The notes: generated by a model not told the origin, from the letters alone. Positions 8,513-18,983 are shown, numbered from the stretch's first letter. The stretch: DNA of 64,000 bases from Cupriavidus necator (GCA_022041995.1 CP074381.1:1178001-1242000), one strand, 5' to 3'. Program-made: numbers and translations.

Positions 8513-8588
8513 GGTTTGTCTCTTGTGGCCGGCCCGCGCGGAACCGCAGGGTTCAAGCAGCAGGCCGGGCTATTGGCATGCGCCGCGC

Positions 8589-9644
8589 TCAGGCCGCCGG
8601 GGCCGTTGCGGGCGGGGACTTGGGCGGGCTCGACCAGAAGTGGTCGACTTCCGCCAGGAATTCAGCCTTCTGCATGGCAGGCAGGAAGGCCGCTTCAAAG
8701 CTGTTGCGGGCAAGCTTGTGGGCATCGGCCGCGTCCAGCGGCAGCGCGTCGAAGGTGGCTTCCCAGTTGGCGTTCATATAGCCGCCGAAGTAGGCCGGAT
8801 CGTCCGAATGCAGCGTGATCACCACGCCGGCATCGAGCATGCGCTTGAGCGGGTGGTCACGCAGGTCCGGGTAGACCTTGAGCTTGACGTTCGACAGCGG
8901 GCACACGGTCAGCGCCACGCGCTCGCGCGCCAGGCGTTCCACCAGCGCGGGGTCGTCGATGGCGCGCACGCCGTGGTCGATGCGCTGCGCCTTGAGGATG
9001 TCGAGGGCGTCGGTGACGTATTGCGCCGGGCCTTCCTCGCCCGCATGGGCGACCAGGTGCAGGCCCAGCTCGCGCGCCTTGGCGAACACGCGCGCGAACT
9101 TCTCGGGCGGGTTGCCTTGCTCGGACGAGTCCAGGCCCACGCCGACAAAGCGGTCCCGGTAGGGCAGCGCCGCTTCCAGCGTGGCGAAGGCGTCTTCCTC
9201 CGGCAAATGGCGCAGGAAGCACAGGATCAGGCTGCTGGAGAAGTCATACTCGGTACGCGCCTGCGCCAGGGCATCGGCGATGCCGTCGATCACCACGCCG
9301 ATGGGCACGCCGCGCGCGGTATGGGTCTGCGGGTCGAAGAAGATCTCGGCGTGGCGGACGTTGTCGGCGACCGCGCGCTTGACGTAGGCCATGGTCATGT
9401 CGAAGAAATCTTCCTCGGTCAGCAGCACGCTGGCGCCGGCGTAGTAGATGTCCAGGAACGACTGCAGGTCGGTGAAGGCGTAGGCGGCGCGCAGCGCCTC
9501 GACGCTGGGGTAGGGCAGCGCAACCTGGTTGCGCTGTGCCAGCCGGAAGATCAGTTCCGGCTCTAGCGTGCCTTCGATATGCACATGCAGTTCGGCCTTG
9601 GGAGTGCGGCGGATCTGTTCCGCGAGCGCGGCATCGATGGTCAT
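8589..9644 (-). CDS. Adenine deaminase of the adenosine-deaminase family
   Basis: Zinc deaminase of 351 residues. Metal ligands are visible as PKAELHVHIEG (His20, His22), VAHAGEEG and HSDDPAYFGG, and the catalytic HGVRA follows. Members of this clade are often labelled adenosine deaminase. However, the FFDPQTHTARG, VGLDSSE and PLSNVKL segments and the short length match the adenine aminohydrolase branch (for example the Pseudomonas enzyme) better than true adenosine deaminases. Either way the product, hypoxanthine or inosine, enters the adjacent xanthine dehydrogenase pathway. Start chosen at the ATG at 9642-9644, where the conserved region begins; the upstream frame is only proline-rich leader. 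Confidence 0.85.
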   Translation of the reverse strand: MTIDAALAEQIRRTPKAELHVHIEGTLEPELIFRLAQRNQVALPYPSVEALRAAYAFTDLQSFLDIYYAGASVLLTEEDFFDMTMAYVKRAVADNVRHAEIFFDPQTHTARGVPIGVVIDGIADALAQARTEYDFSSSLILCFLRHLPEEDAFATLEAALPYRDRFVGVGLDSSEQGNPPEKFARVFAKARELGLHLVAHAGEEGPAQYVTDALDILKAQRIDHGVRAIDDPALVERLARERVALTVCPLSNVKLKVYPDLRDHPLKRMLDAGVVITLHSDDPAYFGGYMNANWEATFDALPLDAADAHKLARNSFEAAFLPAMQKAEFLAEVDHFWSSPPKSPPATAPAA

Positions 9645-9699
9645 GGGGGCCTCGTTTCTGGGCATTTCTGTGCCTGCCGGCGGAGCCGGCGGCACGGGT

Positions 9700-10689
9700 T
9701 CAGGGATGCACCGCCTCCGGGCGGCCCAGACGCAGCGCGGCAAGGCGCTGTTCGCGGACCTGGAGCAGCTGGGCGACGATGGCTACCGCAATCATAGCCG
9801 GAGCCTTGTCGGTAATCCCGGGAACCCCCATGGGGCATGTCATTTCCGCAAACCGGGCCGGGTCGATGCCATGCTCGGCCATGCGGTGTTCAAAGCGCGC
9901 GCGCTTGGTCTTGGAGCCGATCAGCCCGAAGTAGGCAAAGTCGGTGCGCTTGAGGATTTCCTCGCACAGGGTCTGGTCCAGCGCATGGCTGTGCGTCATG
10001 ACCAGGAAGTAGCTGCCCGCGGGCGCCTGCGCCACTACCGCCTCGGGCGTGTCGCTGGCCTCGGCCTCGACGTTGTCGGGCAGCCCGCCGGGGAAGAGCG
10101 TGTCACGCTCGTCGACCCAGTGCACGCGGCACGGCAGCGTGGCCAGCACCTTGACCAGCGCATGGCCGACATGGCCCGCGCCAAACAGCACCACATGCAT
10201 GGTGTCGGGCACCAGCGTATCGGTCCAGCTGCCGTCGGCGTGCAGCGTTACGCCGGGGATCACGGCATGGCTGTCGCCATGGGTGATTGCGCCGCTGGCC
10301 GGCACTTGCCGCTGCAGTGCCTTGCCGGCGGTGAAATTGCGTTCGACCGCGTCAAGCCAGTGCAGGTCGGCTTCGCCAAGGACCTCGAACGCCAGCTGCA
10401 CCACGCCGCCGCAGCACTGGCCCAGCGCGGGCCCGAGCGGAATGCGCTCGATCCGGCGTGTTTCACCGCGCACCAGCATCTCGCGCGCGATATCCATGCC
10501 GCGCCACTCCAGGTGCCCGCCGCCGATGGTGCCGACCAGGTCGTCGGCGCTGACCAGCATGCGGATGCCGGCCTCGCGCGGGGCCGATCCCTTGACTTCG
10601 ACGATGGTGACCATCGCTACCGGCACGCCGGCGTGCACCATGCGGGCGGCGTCGGCGAAGCGGAAGGGTTTGAGCGGTGCGTCCTGCAT
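9700..10689 (-). CDS. xdhC: Xanthine dehydrogenase accessory protein XdhC
   Basis: Chaperone that binds and sulfurates the molybdenum cofactor and inserts it into XdhB. The 329-residue protein has the CoxI/XdhC N-terminal signature (VEVKGSAPREAGIRMLVS, GTIGGGHLEW) and a C-terminal Rossmann fold starting VVLFGAGHVGHALV, ending with the conserved SKTKRARFEHR and MGVPGITDKAPAMIAVAIVAQLL stretches. Start taken at the ATG at 10687-10689 (MQDAPLKPF); the longer frame upstream lacks family similarity. It lies between xdhB and the deaminase in the operon. Confidence 0.92.
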   Translation of the reverse strand: MQDAPLKPFRFADAARMVHAGVPVAMVTIVEVKGSAPREAGIRMLVSADDLVGTIGGGHLEWRGMDIAREMLVRGETRRIERIPLGPALGQCCGGVVQLAFEVLGEADLHWLDAVERNFTAGKALQRQVPASGAITHGDSHAVIPGVTLHADGSWTDTLVPDTMHVVLFGAGHVGHALVKVLATLPCRVHWVDERDTLFPGGLPDNVEAEASDTPEAVVAQAPAGSYFLVMTHSHALDQTLCEEILKRTDFAYFGLIGSKTKRARFEHRMAEHGIDPARFAEMTCPMGVPGITDKAPAMIAVAIVAQLLQVREQRLAALRLGRPEAVHP

Positions 10690-10861
10690 GTCGGGGGCCT
10701 TGTCGGTGTTGCCTGGTTGCTGCTTGATGCTGTGGTGCTGCCTGCGCCATGTCATCGCAAGGGTGGCGCGCGCCTGCTTCTTCCACCGGCCCCTTGCCCG
10801 TCAACGCGGCCAAGGGGGGAAAGCCCGGGGGCGCCCGCAGGCGCGCGCTTCCTGCGATCGT

Positions 10862-13216
10862 TCAGCCAGCGCAGGCTGGCTGCGCCGCGGCTTCGCGCAC
10901 GGCGTCGACGGCGTCCAGGATCGCTTCGCTGGTGGCCGGGGCCTTCAGCGGCGGATTGATGCGGTAGTCGCCAACGGCAGCCACGGCGTCGCGGATCGCA
11001 AAGAACACCGAGAACGGCAGCAGCAGCGGCGGCTCGCCCACGGCCTTGGAGCGGTGGATGCTGTCCTCGACGTTGCGGTTCTGGAACAGGCGCACGTTGA
11101 ATTCCTCCGGGCAGTCGTTGACCGTCGGGATCTTGTACGTGGACGGGGCGTGCGTCATCAGCTTGCCGTCCTGGTTCCACCACAGTTCCTCGGTGGTCAG
11201 CCAGCCCATGCCCTGGATAAAGGCGCCTTCGACCTGGCCGATGTCGATCGCCGGGTTCAGCGAGCGGCCGGCGTCGTGCAGCGCGTCGGCGCGCAGCAGC
11301 TTCCATTCGCCGGTGAGCGTGTCGACCAGCACCTCGGAGCACGCGGCACCGTAGGCGAAGTAGTAGAACGGGCGGCCCTGCAGCTTGCTCTGGTCCCAGT
11401 GCAGCTTGGGCGTGGTGTAGAAGCCGTCGGACCACAGCTGCACGCGCGCCACGTAGGCTTCGCGCGCCAGCTCGCCGAACGACAGGCGCAGCTCGCCGGC
11501 GCTGACCAGGTCATCATTGAAGCGCACCTCGGACGGCTCCACGCCGCCCTTGCGCGCGGCAAACACAGCCAGGCGTTCGCGGATCTGGCGGGCGGCGTCC
11601 TGCGCCGCCTTGCCGTTCAGGTCGGCACCGGTGGAGGCTGCGGTGGCCGAGGTATTGGCCACCTTGCTGGTATCGGTCGCGGTCACGCGCACGCGCTCCA
11701 TGCGGATGCCCAGCTCATGCGCCACCACCATTGCCACCTTGGTGTTCAGGCCCTGGCCCATCTCGGTGCCGCCGTGGTTCACCAGCACCGAGCCGTCGTT
11801 GTAGACGTGCACCAGCGCGCCGGCCTGGTTGAAGTGGGCCACGTTGAATGAGATGCCGAACTTCACCGGGGTGATGGCGATGCCCTTCTTCAGCACCGGG
11901 CTGGTGGCGTTGAAGGCGCGCGTGGCCTCGCGGCGGGCGCGGTATTCGCTGCTGGCCACCAGTTCGTCGATCAGCTCGTGGATGACGTTGTCTTCCACGG
12001 TCTGGCCGTAAGGCGTGACGTTGTTCTCGGTCTTGCCGTAGAAGTTGGCGCGGCGCACGTCCAGCGAATCCTTGCCGACCGCGCGGGCGACGTTGTCCAG
12101 GATGTACTCGACCGCGAAAGCGCCCTGCGGGCCGCCGAAGCCGCGGAATGCGGTGTTGCTCTGCGTGTTGGTCTTGCCGCAGTAGCCGTCGATCTGCACG
12201 TTCGGCAGCCAGTAGGCATTGTCGAAGTGGCAGATGGCGCGGGTCATCACCGGGCCCGACAGGTCGGCCGAGAAGCCGGCGCGCGACACCATCTCGACCT
12301 TCACGCCCTCGATATGGCCTTCGTCGTCGTGGCCCACGGTGTAGTCGAACACGAAGTCATGGCGCTTGCCGGTGATCATCATGTCGTCGTCGCGATCCGG
12401 GCGCAGCTTGACCGGGCACATCAGCTTCCAGGCGGCCAGCGCGGCGCAGCAGGCGAACAGCGCCGACTGCGACTCCTTGCCGCCGAAGCCGCCGCCCATG
12501 CGGCGGCATTCGACCAGCACCTGGTGCGCTTGCCAGCCCAGCATATGGCACACCGCGTGCTGCATTTCGGTCGGGTGCTGGGTCGAGCACCACACTTGCA
12601 TGCTGTCGTTCTCGCGCGGCGCGGCATACGAGATCTGGCCTTCCAGGTAGAACTGCTCCTGGCCGCCCAGGTGGATCTTGCCGCTGTCCTGGCGGGCTGC
12701 GCCGGCAATGCGCGCGGCCGGCTCGCCGCGCGTCAGGTGCATCGGCGGCAGCACATAGCTGCCGGCCTCGTGCGCGGCTTGCGGCGACAGCACCGGGCGC
12801 AGGTCTTCGTAGTCGATTGCGCCCAGGCGGGCAGCGCGGCGGGCGGCGTCATGCGAGGTCGCCACCACGATAAAGATCGGCTGGCCGATGAACTGCACCA
12901 CGTCGCGTGCCAGGATCGGGTCGTCGTGGATGATCGGGCCGCAGTCGTTGGTGCCGGGGATGTCGTCCACCGTCAGCACATCGACCACGCCGGGCGCGGC
13001 GCGCACCTTGTCGAGCGAGACCGACTTGATGCGGGCGTGCGCGCGGGTGCTCATGCCGAGCGCGGCATGCAGCGTGCCGGCCAGCTCGGGGATGTCATCC
13101 GTGTAGGTGGCGGTGCCGGCCACGTGCAGGTGGGCGGATTCATGCGGACGCGAGATGCCGACCTGCGGGACCTGTTCGGCGGCGTCGAGCAGGAAGGGTT
13201 CGGTTTGCTTGTTCAT
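10862..13216 (-). CDS. xdhB: Xanthine dehydrogenase, molybdopterin-binding subunit XdhB
   Basis: Large catalytic subunit, 784 residues, that binds the Mo-pterin cofactor and hydroxylates hypoxanthine and xanthine. The start MNKQTEPFLLDAA is followed by the aldehyde-oxidase/xanthine-dehydrogenase a/b hammerhead (SAHLHVAGTATYTDDIPE) and the cofactor segments GGQEQFYLEGQ, RRMGGGFGGKESQ, AFRGFGGPQG, HGGTEMGQGLNTKV and, near the end, AVGEPPLLLPFSVFFAIRDA, which contains the catalytic Glu. It lies 25 bases after xdhA, as expected for a heteromeric bacterial enzyme. Confidence 0.95.
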   Translation of the reverse strand: MNKQTEPFLLDAAEQVPQVGISRPHESAHLHVAGTATYTDDIPELAGTLHAALGMSTRAHARIKSVSLDKVRAAPGVVDVLTVDDIPGTNDCGPIIHDDPILARDVVQFIGQPIFIVVATSHDAARRAARLGAIDYEDLRPVLSPQAAHEAGSYVLPPMHLTRGEPAARIAGAARQDSGKIHLGGQEQFYLEGQISYAAPRENDSMQVWCSTQHPTEMQHAVCHMLGWQAHQVLVECRRMGGGFGGKESQSALFACCAALAAWKLMCPVKLRPDRDDDMMITGKRHDFVFDYTVGHDDEGHIEGVKVEMVSRAGFSADLSGPVMTRAICHFDNAYWLPNVQIDGYCGKTNTQSNTAFRGFGGPQGAFAVEYILDNVARAVGKDSLDVRRANFYGKTENNVTPYGQTVEDNVIHELIDELVASSEYRARREATRAFNATSPVLKKGIAITPVKFGISFNVAHFNQAGALVHVYNDGSVLVNHGGTEMGQGLNTKVAMVVAHELGIRMERVRVTATDTSKVANTSATAASTGADLNGKAAQDAARQIRERLAVFAARKGGVEPSEVRFNDDLVSAGELRLSFGELAREAYVARVQLWSDGFYTTPKLHWDQSKLQGRPFYYFAYGAACSEVLVDTLTGEWKLLRADALHDAGRSLNPAIDIGQVEGAFIQGMGWLTTEELWWNQDGKLMTHAPSTYKIPTVNDCPEEFNVRLFQNRNVEDSIHRSKAVGEPPLLLPFSVFFAIRDAVAAVGDYRINPPLKAPATSEAILDAVDAVREAAAQPACAG

Positions 13217-13241
13217 GCCGATGCTTTCCTATTTCTCTGGC

Positions 13242-14742
<1,501 letters not shown>

Positions 14743-14792
14743 GGTCTTCTCTCTCTTGGTGATGGCGGAAACATAGCACCCTGGCCTTTCAT

Positions 14793-14816
14793 GCAATATT
14801 CGGCCCAGGTGATATG
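14793..14816. promoter_or_regulatory. Candidate LysR box (T-N11-A dyad) upstream of xdhA
   Basis: GCAATATT and GATATGC flank the T at 14800 and the A at 14812 with 11 bases between, forming an imperfect dyad 50-75 bases before xdhA. It has the T-N11-A form of LysR-type operators and lies in the divergent gap shared with the LysR gene. Confidence 0.4.
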
Positions 14817-14883
14817 CGCCATCAGCGGGCGGCCCCGGTTGGTGCCCCGCCGCACCGGCGCGCGCCCTCCGGGAGGGGGTCAT

Positions 14884-14914
14884 TTGACCGTTTGTGGGGC
14901 GCCTGTCATACACT
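14884..14914 (+). promoter_or_regulatory. Possible promoter of the LysR regulator
   Basis: TTGACC (14884-14889) matches five of six -35 positions. CATACA (17-base spacer) or TACACT (19-base spacer) are weak -10 candidates 60-65 bases before the start codon. Confidence 0.4.
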
Positions 14915-14974
14915 ATGCGCCGTTCCCATCCCCCACGCCACCCATCTGGCCCCCGCCGGAGGACCGCCATCGCC

Positions 14975-16096
14975 ATGCACGGACGCGACCATCTCGATAC
15001 TTATTTGCTGCGGGTGCTTCACACCCTGCTGACCGAGCAGAGCGTGACCCGCACGGCCGTGCGCCTAGGCCAGTCCCAGCCCGCCATCAGCAATACCCTG
15101 AAGCGCCTGCGGGAGATCACCGGCGATGCCATTTTGGTGCGGGGCAAAAACGGCATGGTCCCGACCGAGCGCGGCCGCGAACTGCTGGCGCTGGCCGAGC
15201 AGAGCCTGGCGGCGATGGACCGCATCGCGCGCCCGCCGCAGCAGTTCGACCCGGCCACCACCACGCGCACCTTCCATCTGGGCGCGCCGGACTACCTGGA
15301 CGCCTTCTTCCTGCCCAATATCGTCGAGCGCGTGCGCCGGCTGGCGCCGGGCGCCAAGCTGTTCGTGCATCCGATGACGTCGTCGTCGGACTTCCTGGAC
15401 GACCTGGAGCAGGGGCAGCTGGATATTGTGGTCGGCAACTGGCTGTCGCCGCCGGAGCACCTGCATATCTCGCCGCTGTTCGACGACGAGGTGGTGTGCA
15501 TGCTGGGCGCGCAGCACCCGTTGGCGCGCAAGGGGCTGACGCTCAAGCACTACCTGGAGATGCCGCATCTGGCACCCGCGCCGTACGCGTCGATGCAGCG
15601 CAGCATGATCGACCAGGCGCTGGCCGAGCAGGGCTACAAACGCAATATTCAGGTCACGCTGCCGTATTTTGGCCTGGTGCCGTATGTGCTGATGAAGACG
15701 GATATGGTCTTCACCACCGGCCGGCAGTTTGCCGCGCACTATGCCCAGTACCTGCCGATCCGCATGGTGCCGTCACCGGTGTCTTTCCCGCGCATGCGCT
15801 TCTACCAGCTGTGGCACGAGCGCTGCCATGCGGCGCCGGATGTGATGTGGATCCGGCGGATGATTGCCGAGGTGGCGGCGGATCTGCCGCAATTGCCACG
15901 GCTGGAGGCAGAGGGGGGTGAGGCAACGCCTATGACGGATGGCACTACGGGGCGACTGGAACTCGCACCCCTGCCTCAGTATTGGGCCTGCCCGGCGAGG
16001 AATAGGCGTCTCACTTCGCCTTGTAGTCCGGGAAGAACAATTGTTCTCCCTCCACCTTGTACCCGCCAATCGCGTCCTGCCCTTCCTTTGACGTGA
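14975..16096 (+). CDS. LysR-family transcriptional regulator divergent from the xdh operon (C-terminus probably extended by an indel)
   Basis: N-terminal winged HTH (residues about 1-65: LDTYLLRVLHTLLTEQSVTRTAVRLGQSQPAISNTLKRLRE) followed by a periplasmic-binding-protein-like effector domain. ATG 14975 has GGAGGA 12 bases before it. Because it diverges from xdhA it is the obvious candidate regulator of xanthine dehydrogenase. In the sequence as given the frame runs past 315 residues, the usual LysR length, adding about 58 low-complexity residues and overlapping the convergent binding-protein gene by 86 bases. One extra G in the run of six at 15913-15918 would create TGA at 15919-15921, ending the protein ...RLEAEGG, which I think is the native end. 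Confidence 0.85.
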   Translation: MHGRDHLDTYLLRVLHTLLTEQSVTRTAVRLGQSQPAISNTLKRLREITGDAILVRGKNGMVPTERGRELLALAEQSLAAMDRIARPPQQFDPATTTRTFHLGAPDYLDAFFLPNIVERVRRLAPGAKLFVHPMTSSSDFLDDLEQGQLDIVVGNWLSPPEHLHISPLFDDEVVCMLGAQHPLARKGLTLKHYLEMPHLAPAPYASMQRSMIDQALAEQGYKRNIQVTLPYFGLVPYVLMKTDMVFTTGRQFAAHYAQYLPIRMVPSPVSFPRMRFYQLWHERCHAAPDVMWIRRMIAEVAADLPQLPRLEAEGGEATPMTDGTTGRLELAPLPQYWACPARNRRLTSPCSPGRTIVLPPPCTRQSRPALPLT

Positions 16097-16844
16097 TCCA
16101 CTCCACCAGCTTCATCGCATCCGCATGGTTGATGCCCGGATGCTTGGCGGGATTGACCGCGATAATCCCATACGGATTGAACATCTTCGGGTCGCCTTCG
16201 ATGGCGATCGCCAGGCCGGTCTTGGCGCGATACGCGCCGTAGGTGGCACGGTCCGACAGCGTATAGGCCGGCATCTGCGCGGCCATGGTCAGCACCTCGC
16301 CCATGCCCAGGCCTGCGTTGATGTACCACGGCTGGCCCTTGGGCTCGATGCCGAGCTGCTTCCAGTAGTCCTTCTCCATCACGTCGGTGCCGGAGTTGTC
16401 GCCGCGCGAGATGAACTTGCTGCCGCTGCCGGCAAGCTTGCGGAACCCTGCCAGCACGTCCTTGCCGCCCTTGACGCCGGCCGGGTCGCTGGCCGGGCCG
16501 ACCACGATGAAGTCGTTGTACATCACGTCGCGGCGGTTCACGCCGTAGCCGGCTGCGATAAAGGCGTCCTCCATCTTGCGGGCGTGCACCAGCAGCACGT
16601 CGACGTCGCCCATCTCGCCCATCTTCATGGCCTTGCCCGAGCCGACCGCGATCACCTTGACGGTGACGCCTGCCTTTTTCTCGAAGCGCGGCAGCAGGTA
16701 CTTCAGCAGGCCGGAGTTCTCGGTGCTGGTGGTGGTGGCCAGCTTCAGTTCGCCGGCCTGGGCCGCCGACAGCAGGCCCAGGCAGGCGATGGCGACGAGC
16801 TGACGCACGGGGCGGCGCAGGCATTGGGCAAGGCGAAGCGACAT
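16011..16844 (-). CDS. Tungstate/molybdate-type ABC transporter substrate-binding protein (TupA-like)
   Basis: Periplasmic oxyanion-binding protein of 277 residues. A signal peptide (residues about 1-30, LVAIACLGLLSAAQA) precedes the mature start GELKLATTTSTENSGLL. The TTTS motif and later SRGDNSGTDVMEKDYW and GLGMGEVLTMA are characteristic of the TupA tungstate-binding family. No permease or ATPase gene is adjacent, so it is an orphan here or its partners lie elsewhere. It diverges from a ModE-like regulator with shared operators. A molybdenum/tungsten uptake function fits the neighbouring molybdoenzyme genes (xdhABC), though TupA proteins prefer tungstate. Confidence 0.85.
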   Translation of the reverse strand: MSLRLAQCLRRPVRQLVAIACLGLLSAAQAGELKLATTTSTENSGLLKYLLPRFEKKAGVTVKVIAVGSGKAMKMGEMGDVDVLLVHARKMEDAFIAAGYGVNRRDVMYNDFIVVGPASDPAGVKGGKDVLAGFRKLAGSGSKFISRGDNSGTDVMEKDYWKQLGIEPKGQPWYINAGLGMGEVLTMAAQMPAYTLSDRATYGAYRAKTGLAIAIEGDPKMFNPYGIIAVNPAKHPGINHADAMKLVEWITSKEGQDAIGGYKVEGEQLFFPDYKAK

Positions 16845-16863
16845 GCGGTGGGCTCCTTTGTAT

Positions 16864-16881
16864 TATGTTCTATTGGACATA
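16864..16881. promoter_or_regulatory. 18-bp operator, copy 1
   Basis: TATGTTCTATTGGACATA lies inside the longer dyad ATTATGT/ACATAAT (16862-16883), 20 bases before the binding-protein start codon. Thirteen of 18 bases are shared with the second copy at 16973-16990. Confidence 0.65.
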
Positions 16882-16972
16882 ATTGCTTTTGCCTTGGAAT
16901 CTCATGGAGAATGCGGCAAAAGAACATAACAATGGGGTATTCATTGTGGTCCAGCCGAGTTCAACAAGTAAA

Positions 16973-16990
16973 TATGCTGCGGGGGACATA
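16973..16990. promoter_or_regulatory. 18-bp operator, copy 2, touching the regulator start codon
   Basis: TATGCTGCGGGGGACATA has the same TATGyT...kGGACATA pattern and length as copy 1 and ends on the first base of the regulator's ATG at 16990, well placed for autorepression. Confidence 0.6.
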
Positions 16991-18087
16991 TGACCTTCCG
17001 CTTTGACCTGTTCCCCGTGATCGCGGCCGACGACAATCCGCGCGCCAACGGCAAGGTCTTCCAGCTGCTCAAGGCAGTGCGTGAAACCGGCTCGCTGCAC
17101 CGCGCGGCGCGCGAGATCGGCCTGTCGTACCGGCACGCCTGGGGCGTGATGCGGACCTGGGAGGAGATGCTCGGGCGCGGCATGCTCGACATGGAGCGCG
17201 GCCGCGGTGCCTCGCTGACGCGCTTCGGCGAACGCCTGCTGCGCGCCGAACTGCGCCTGCGCGAATCGGTCGACCCGGTGGTGCAGAAGGCCATGGCGGA
17301 ATTCATTGCCGAACTGGACGATGCCCAGCTGCCGCAGTCGTGCGTGCATTTCACCGGCAGCCATGACCCGGCGGTGGAGGTTCTGGCCGCCGCGCTGGGC
17401 GAGGCAAGAACTCCGCTGCAGCTCGATACAGTGTTTTGCGGCAGCGTGGAGGGGCTGATCTGCCTGCAGGAGCGGCAGTCGGAACTGGCCGGCTTCTATG
17501 TCTCGCCGGTGCAGACCGCGGGCTCGGTCGCGCATGTGACGCTGCGCAAGTGGCTGCGGCCGGCCGCGGTGCGGCTGCTGCGGCTGGCCTGGCGCGAGCA
17601 GGGCCTGATCCTGGCGCCGGAGGTGGCGCGCGAGGTGCATGACCTGCGCGACCTGGCGCGCACCCAGGCGCGCTTCGTCAACCGGCAGCGCAGTTCGGGC
17701 ACGCGCATGCTGTTCGACCAGCTACTGGCCGCGCAGGGCCTGTACCCGGACCAGATCGCCGGCTACGACGAGACCGAGTTCAGCAACGAGAAGGTGGCCG
17801 AGGCCGTGCACGGCGGCCGCGCGCAGGCCGGTTTCGGGCTGCGCATGAATGCCGAGGCTCACGGGCTCGCCTTTGTGCCGCTGACGCGCGAGGCCTACTA
17901 CCTGGCGCTGCGCAAGAACGACCAGACCGCCGGCTGGATGGCAGCCGTGCTGGGCCTGCTGGCCGATCCGGCCTTTGCCCGCCGCATCGAGGCGCTGCCC
18001 GGCTACACCGTGGCCGAGCCGGCCGGCATCCTGACGCCGCAGGAGGCGTTGCCGTGGTTCGGGCCGGACGGCAAGGAAGACAACTGA
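16990..18087 (+). CDS. ModE-like HTH regulator with periplasmic-binding-protein-like ligand domain
   Basis: A 365-residue one-component sensor. Residues about 15-85 are a LysR/ModE-type HTH (GKVFQLLKAVRETGSLHRAAREIGLSYRHAWGVMRTWEEMLG, the ModE signature). Residues about 115-345 form a PBP-like domain (VHFTGSHDPAVEVLAAAL, NRQRSSGTRMLFDQLL, FVPLTREAYYLALRK). This architecture replaces ModE's Mop domains in regulators of tungstate and molybdate uptake. The start is the ATG at 16990, overlapped by one 18-bp operator, while the divergent binding-protein promoter has the other. Inference: it represses uptake when oxyanion is plentiful and regulates itself. Confidence 0.82.
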   Translation: MTFRFDLFPVIAADDNPRANGKVFQLLKAVRETGSLHRAAREIGLSYRHAWGVMRTWEEMLGRGMLDMERGRGASLTRFGERLLRAELRLRESVDPVVQKAMAEFIAELDDAQLPQSCVHFTGSHDPAVEVLAAALGEARTPLQLDTVFCGSVEGLICLQERQSELAGFYVSPVQTAGSVAHVTLRKWLRPAAVRLLRLAWREQGLILAPEVAREVHDLRDLARTQARFVNRQRSSGTRMLFDQLLAAQGLYPDQIAGYDETEFSNEKVAEAVHGGRAQAGFGLRMNAEAHGLAFVPLTREAYYLALRKNDQTAGWMAAVLGLLADPAFARRIEALPGYTVAEPAGILTPQEALPWFGPDGKEDN

Positions 18088-18208
18088 GGGCGAGCGGGGC
18101 GGCATGACGCCGACGGGCGCGCGGCTGCGCGGCCGGGTCCGTATTACACTCCCTGCCAGGCGCGCCGTGGTTTGCACAGGCTTGCGCCAGACCCTTGCAA
18201 GGAGCGCC

Positions 18209-18811
18209 ATGCTGGAAACCGCCGCGCTGGCCGCGGGCATGTCCTGGGCCAGCGGCTTTCGCCTCTACCTTGCCGTGCTGGCCGCCGGCGTGCTGGCGCG
18301 CCTGGGCTGGCTGGACCTGCCGCCCGGGCTGCAGCCCTTGGAATCCTGGTGGGTCATCGGCGTGGCTGCCGTGCTGGCCGTGGCCGAATTTGTCGCCGAC
18401 AAGGTGCCTGCGTTCGATTCCGTCTGGGACGGCATCCATACCTTCATCCGCATTCCCGCCGGCGCGATCCTGGCCGCCGCCGCCTTCGGCCAGCTGGATC
18501 CGCAGTGGATGGTGGCGGCAGGGCTGATCGGCGGCACGCTGGCCGGCACCGCGCATGCGGTCAAGGCCGGCACGCGCGCGCTGATCAATGTCTCGCCGGA
18601 ACCGTTCTCCAATTGGACGGCCTCATTCACGGAAGACCTGACCGCGACCGGCAGCCTGCTGCTGGCATTTTTCCTGCCGGTGGTGTTCCTGGTGCTGCTG
18701 GTGGTTTTCCTGCTGGTGTCGGTGTGGCTGCTGCCGAAATTGTGGCGCGGCGTGCGCCGGCTGCATGCGAGCCTGCGCGCCAGGACTGAGCGGCCTGGCA
18801 CACCCCGCTAG
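18209..18811 (+). CDS. DUF4126 family membrane protein
   Basis: A 200-residue protein with about four to five hydrophobic segments (LAAGMSWASGFRLYLAVLAAGVLARLG, WWVIGVAAVLAVAEFVADKVPAFDSVWDGIHTFIRIPAG, LLLAFFLPVVFLVLLVVFLLVSVWLLP). The VADKVPAFDSVWDGIHTFIRIPAGA stretch identifies the DUF4126 family, whose function is unknown. ATG 18209 has AAGGAG five bases before it and is preferred to in-frame codons upstream. The convergent-free layout suggests its own promoter or read-through from the ModE-like gene 121 bases upstream. Confidence 0.82.
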   Translation: MLETAALAAGMSWASGFRLYLAVLAAGVLARLGWLDLPPGLQPLESWWVIGVAAVLAVAEFVADKVPAFDSVWDGIHTFIRIPAGAILAAAAFGQLDPQWMVAAGLIGGTLAGTAHAVKAGTRALINVSPEPFSNWTASFTEDLTATGSLLLAFFLPVVFLVLLVVFLLVSVWLLPKLWRGVRRLHASLRARTERPGTPR

Positions 18812-18983
18812 CTTCCCGGCCATTCCCGCTTTTTTTCGACTGACCCGAGGCGCGCCGCCGCCACAAACCAAGAACCAAACCAACCGATGCCCCCGAGTCC
18901 GCCATCGAAGCTCCGCCCACGGCCGCCAACCCCGCCGGCATGCGCCCGCGCATGGCGGCCGCTTCTCCGCCTGGCGCCAGGCG

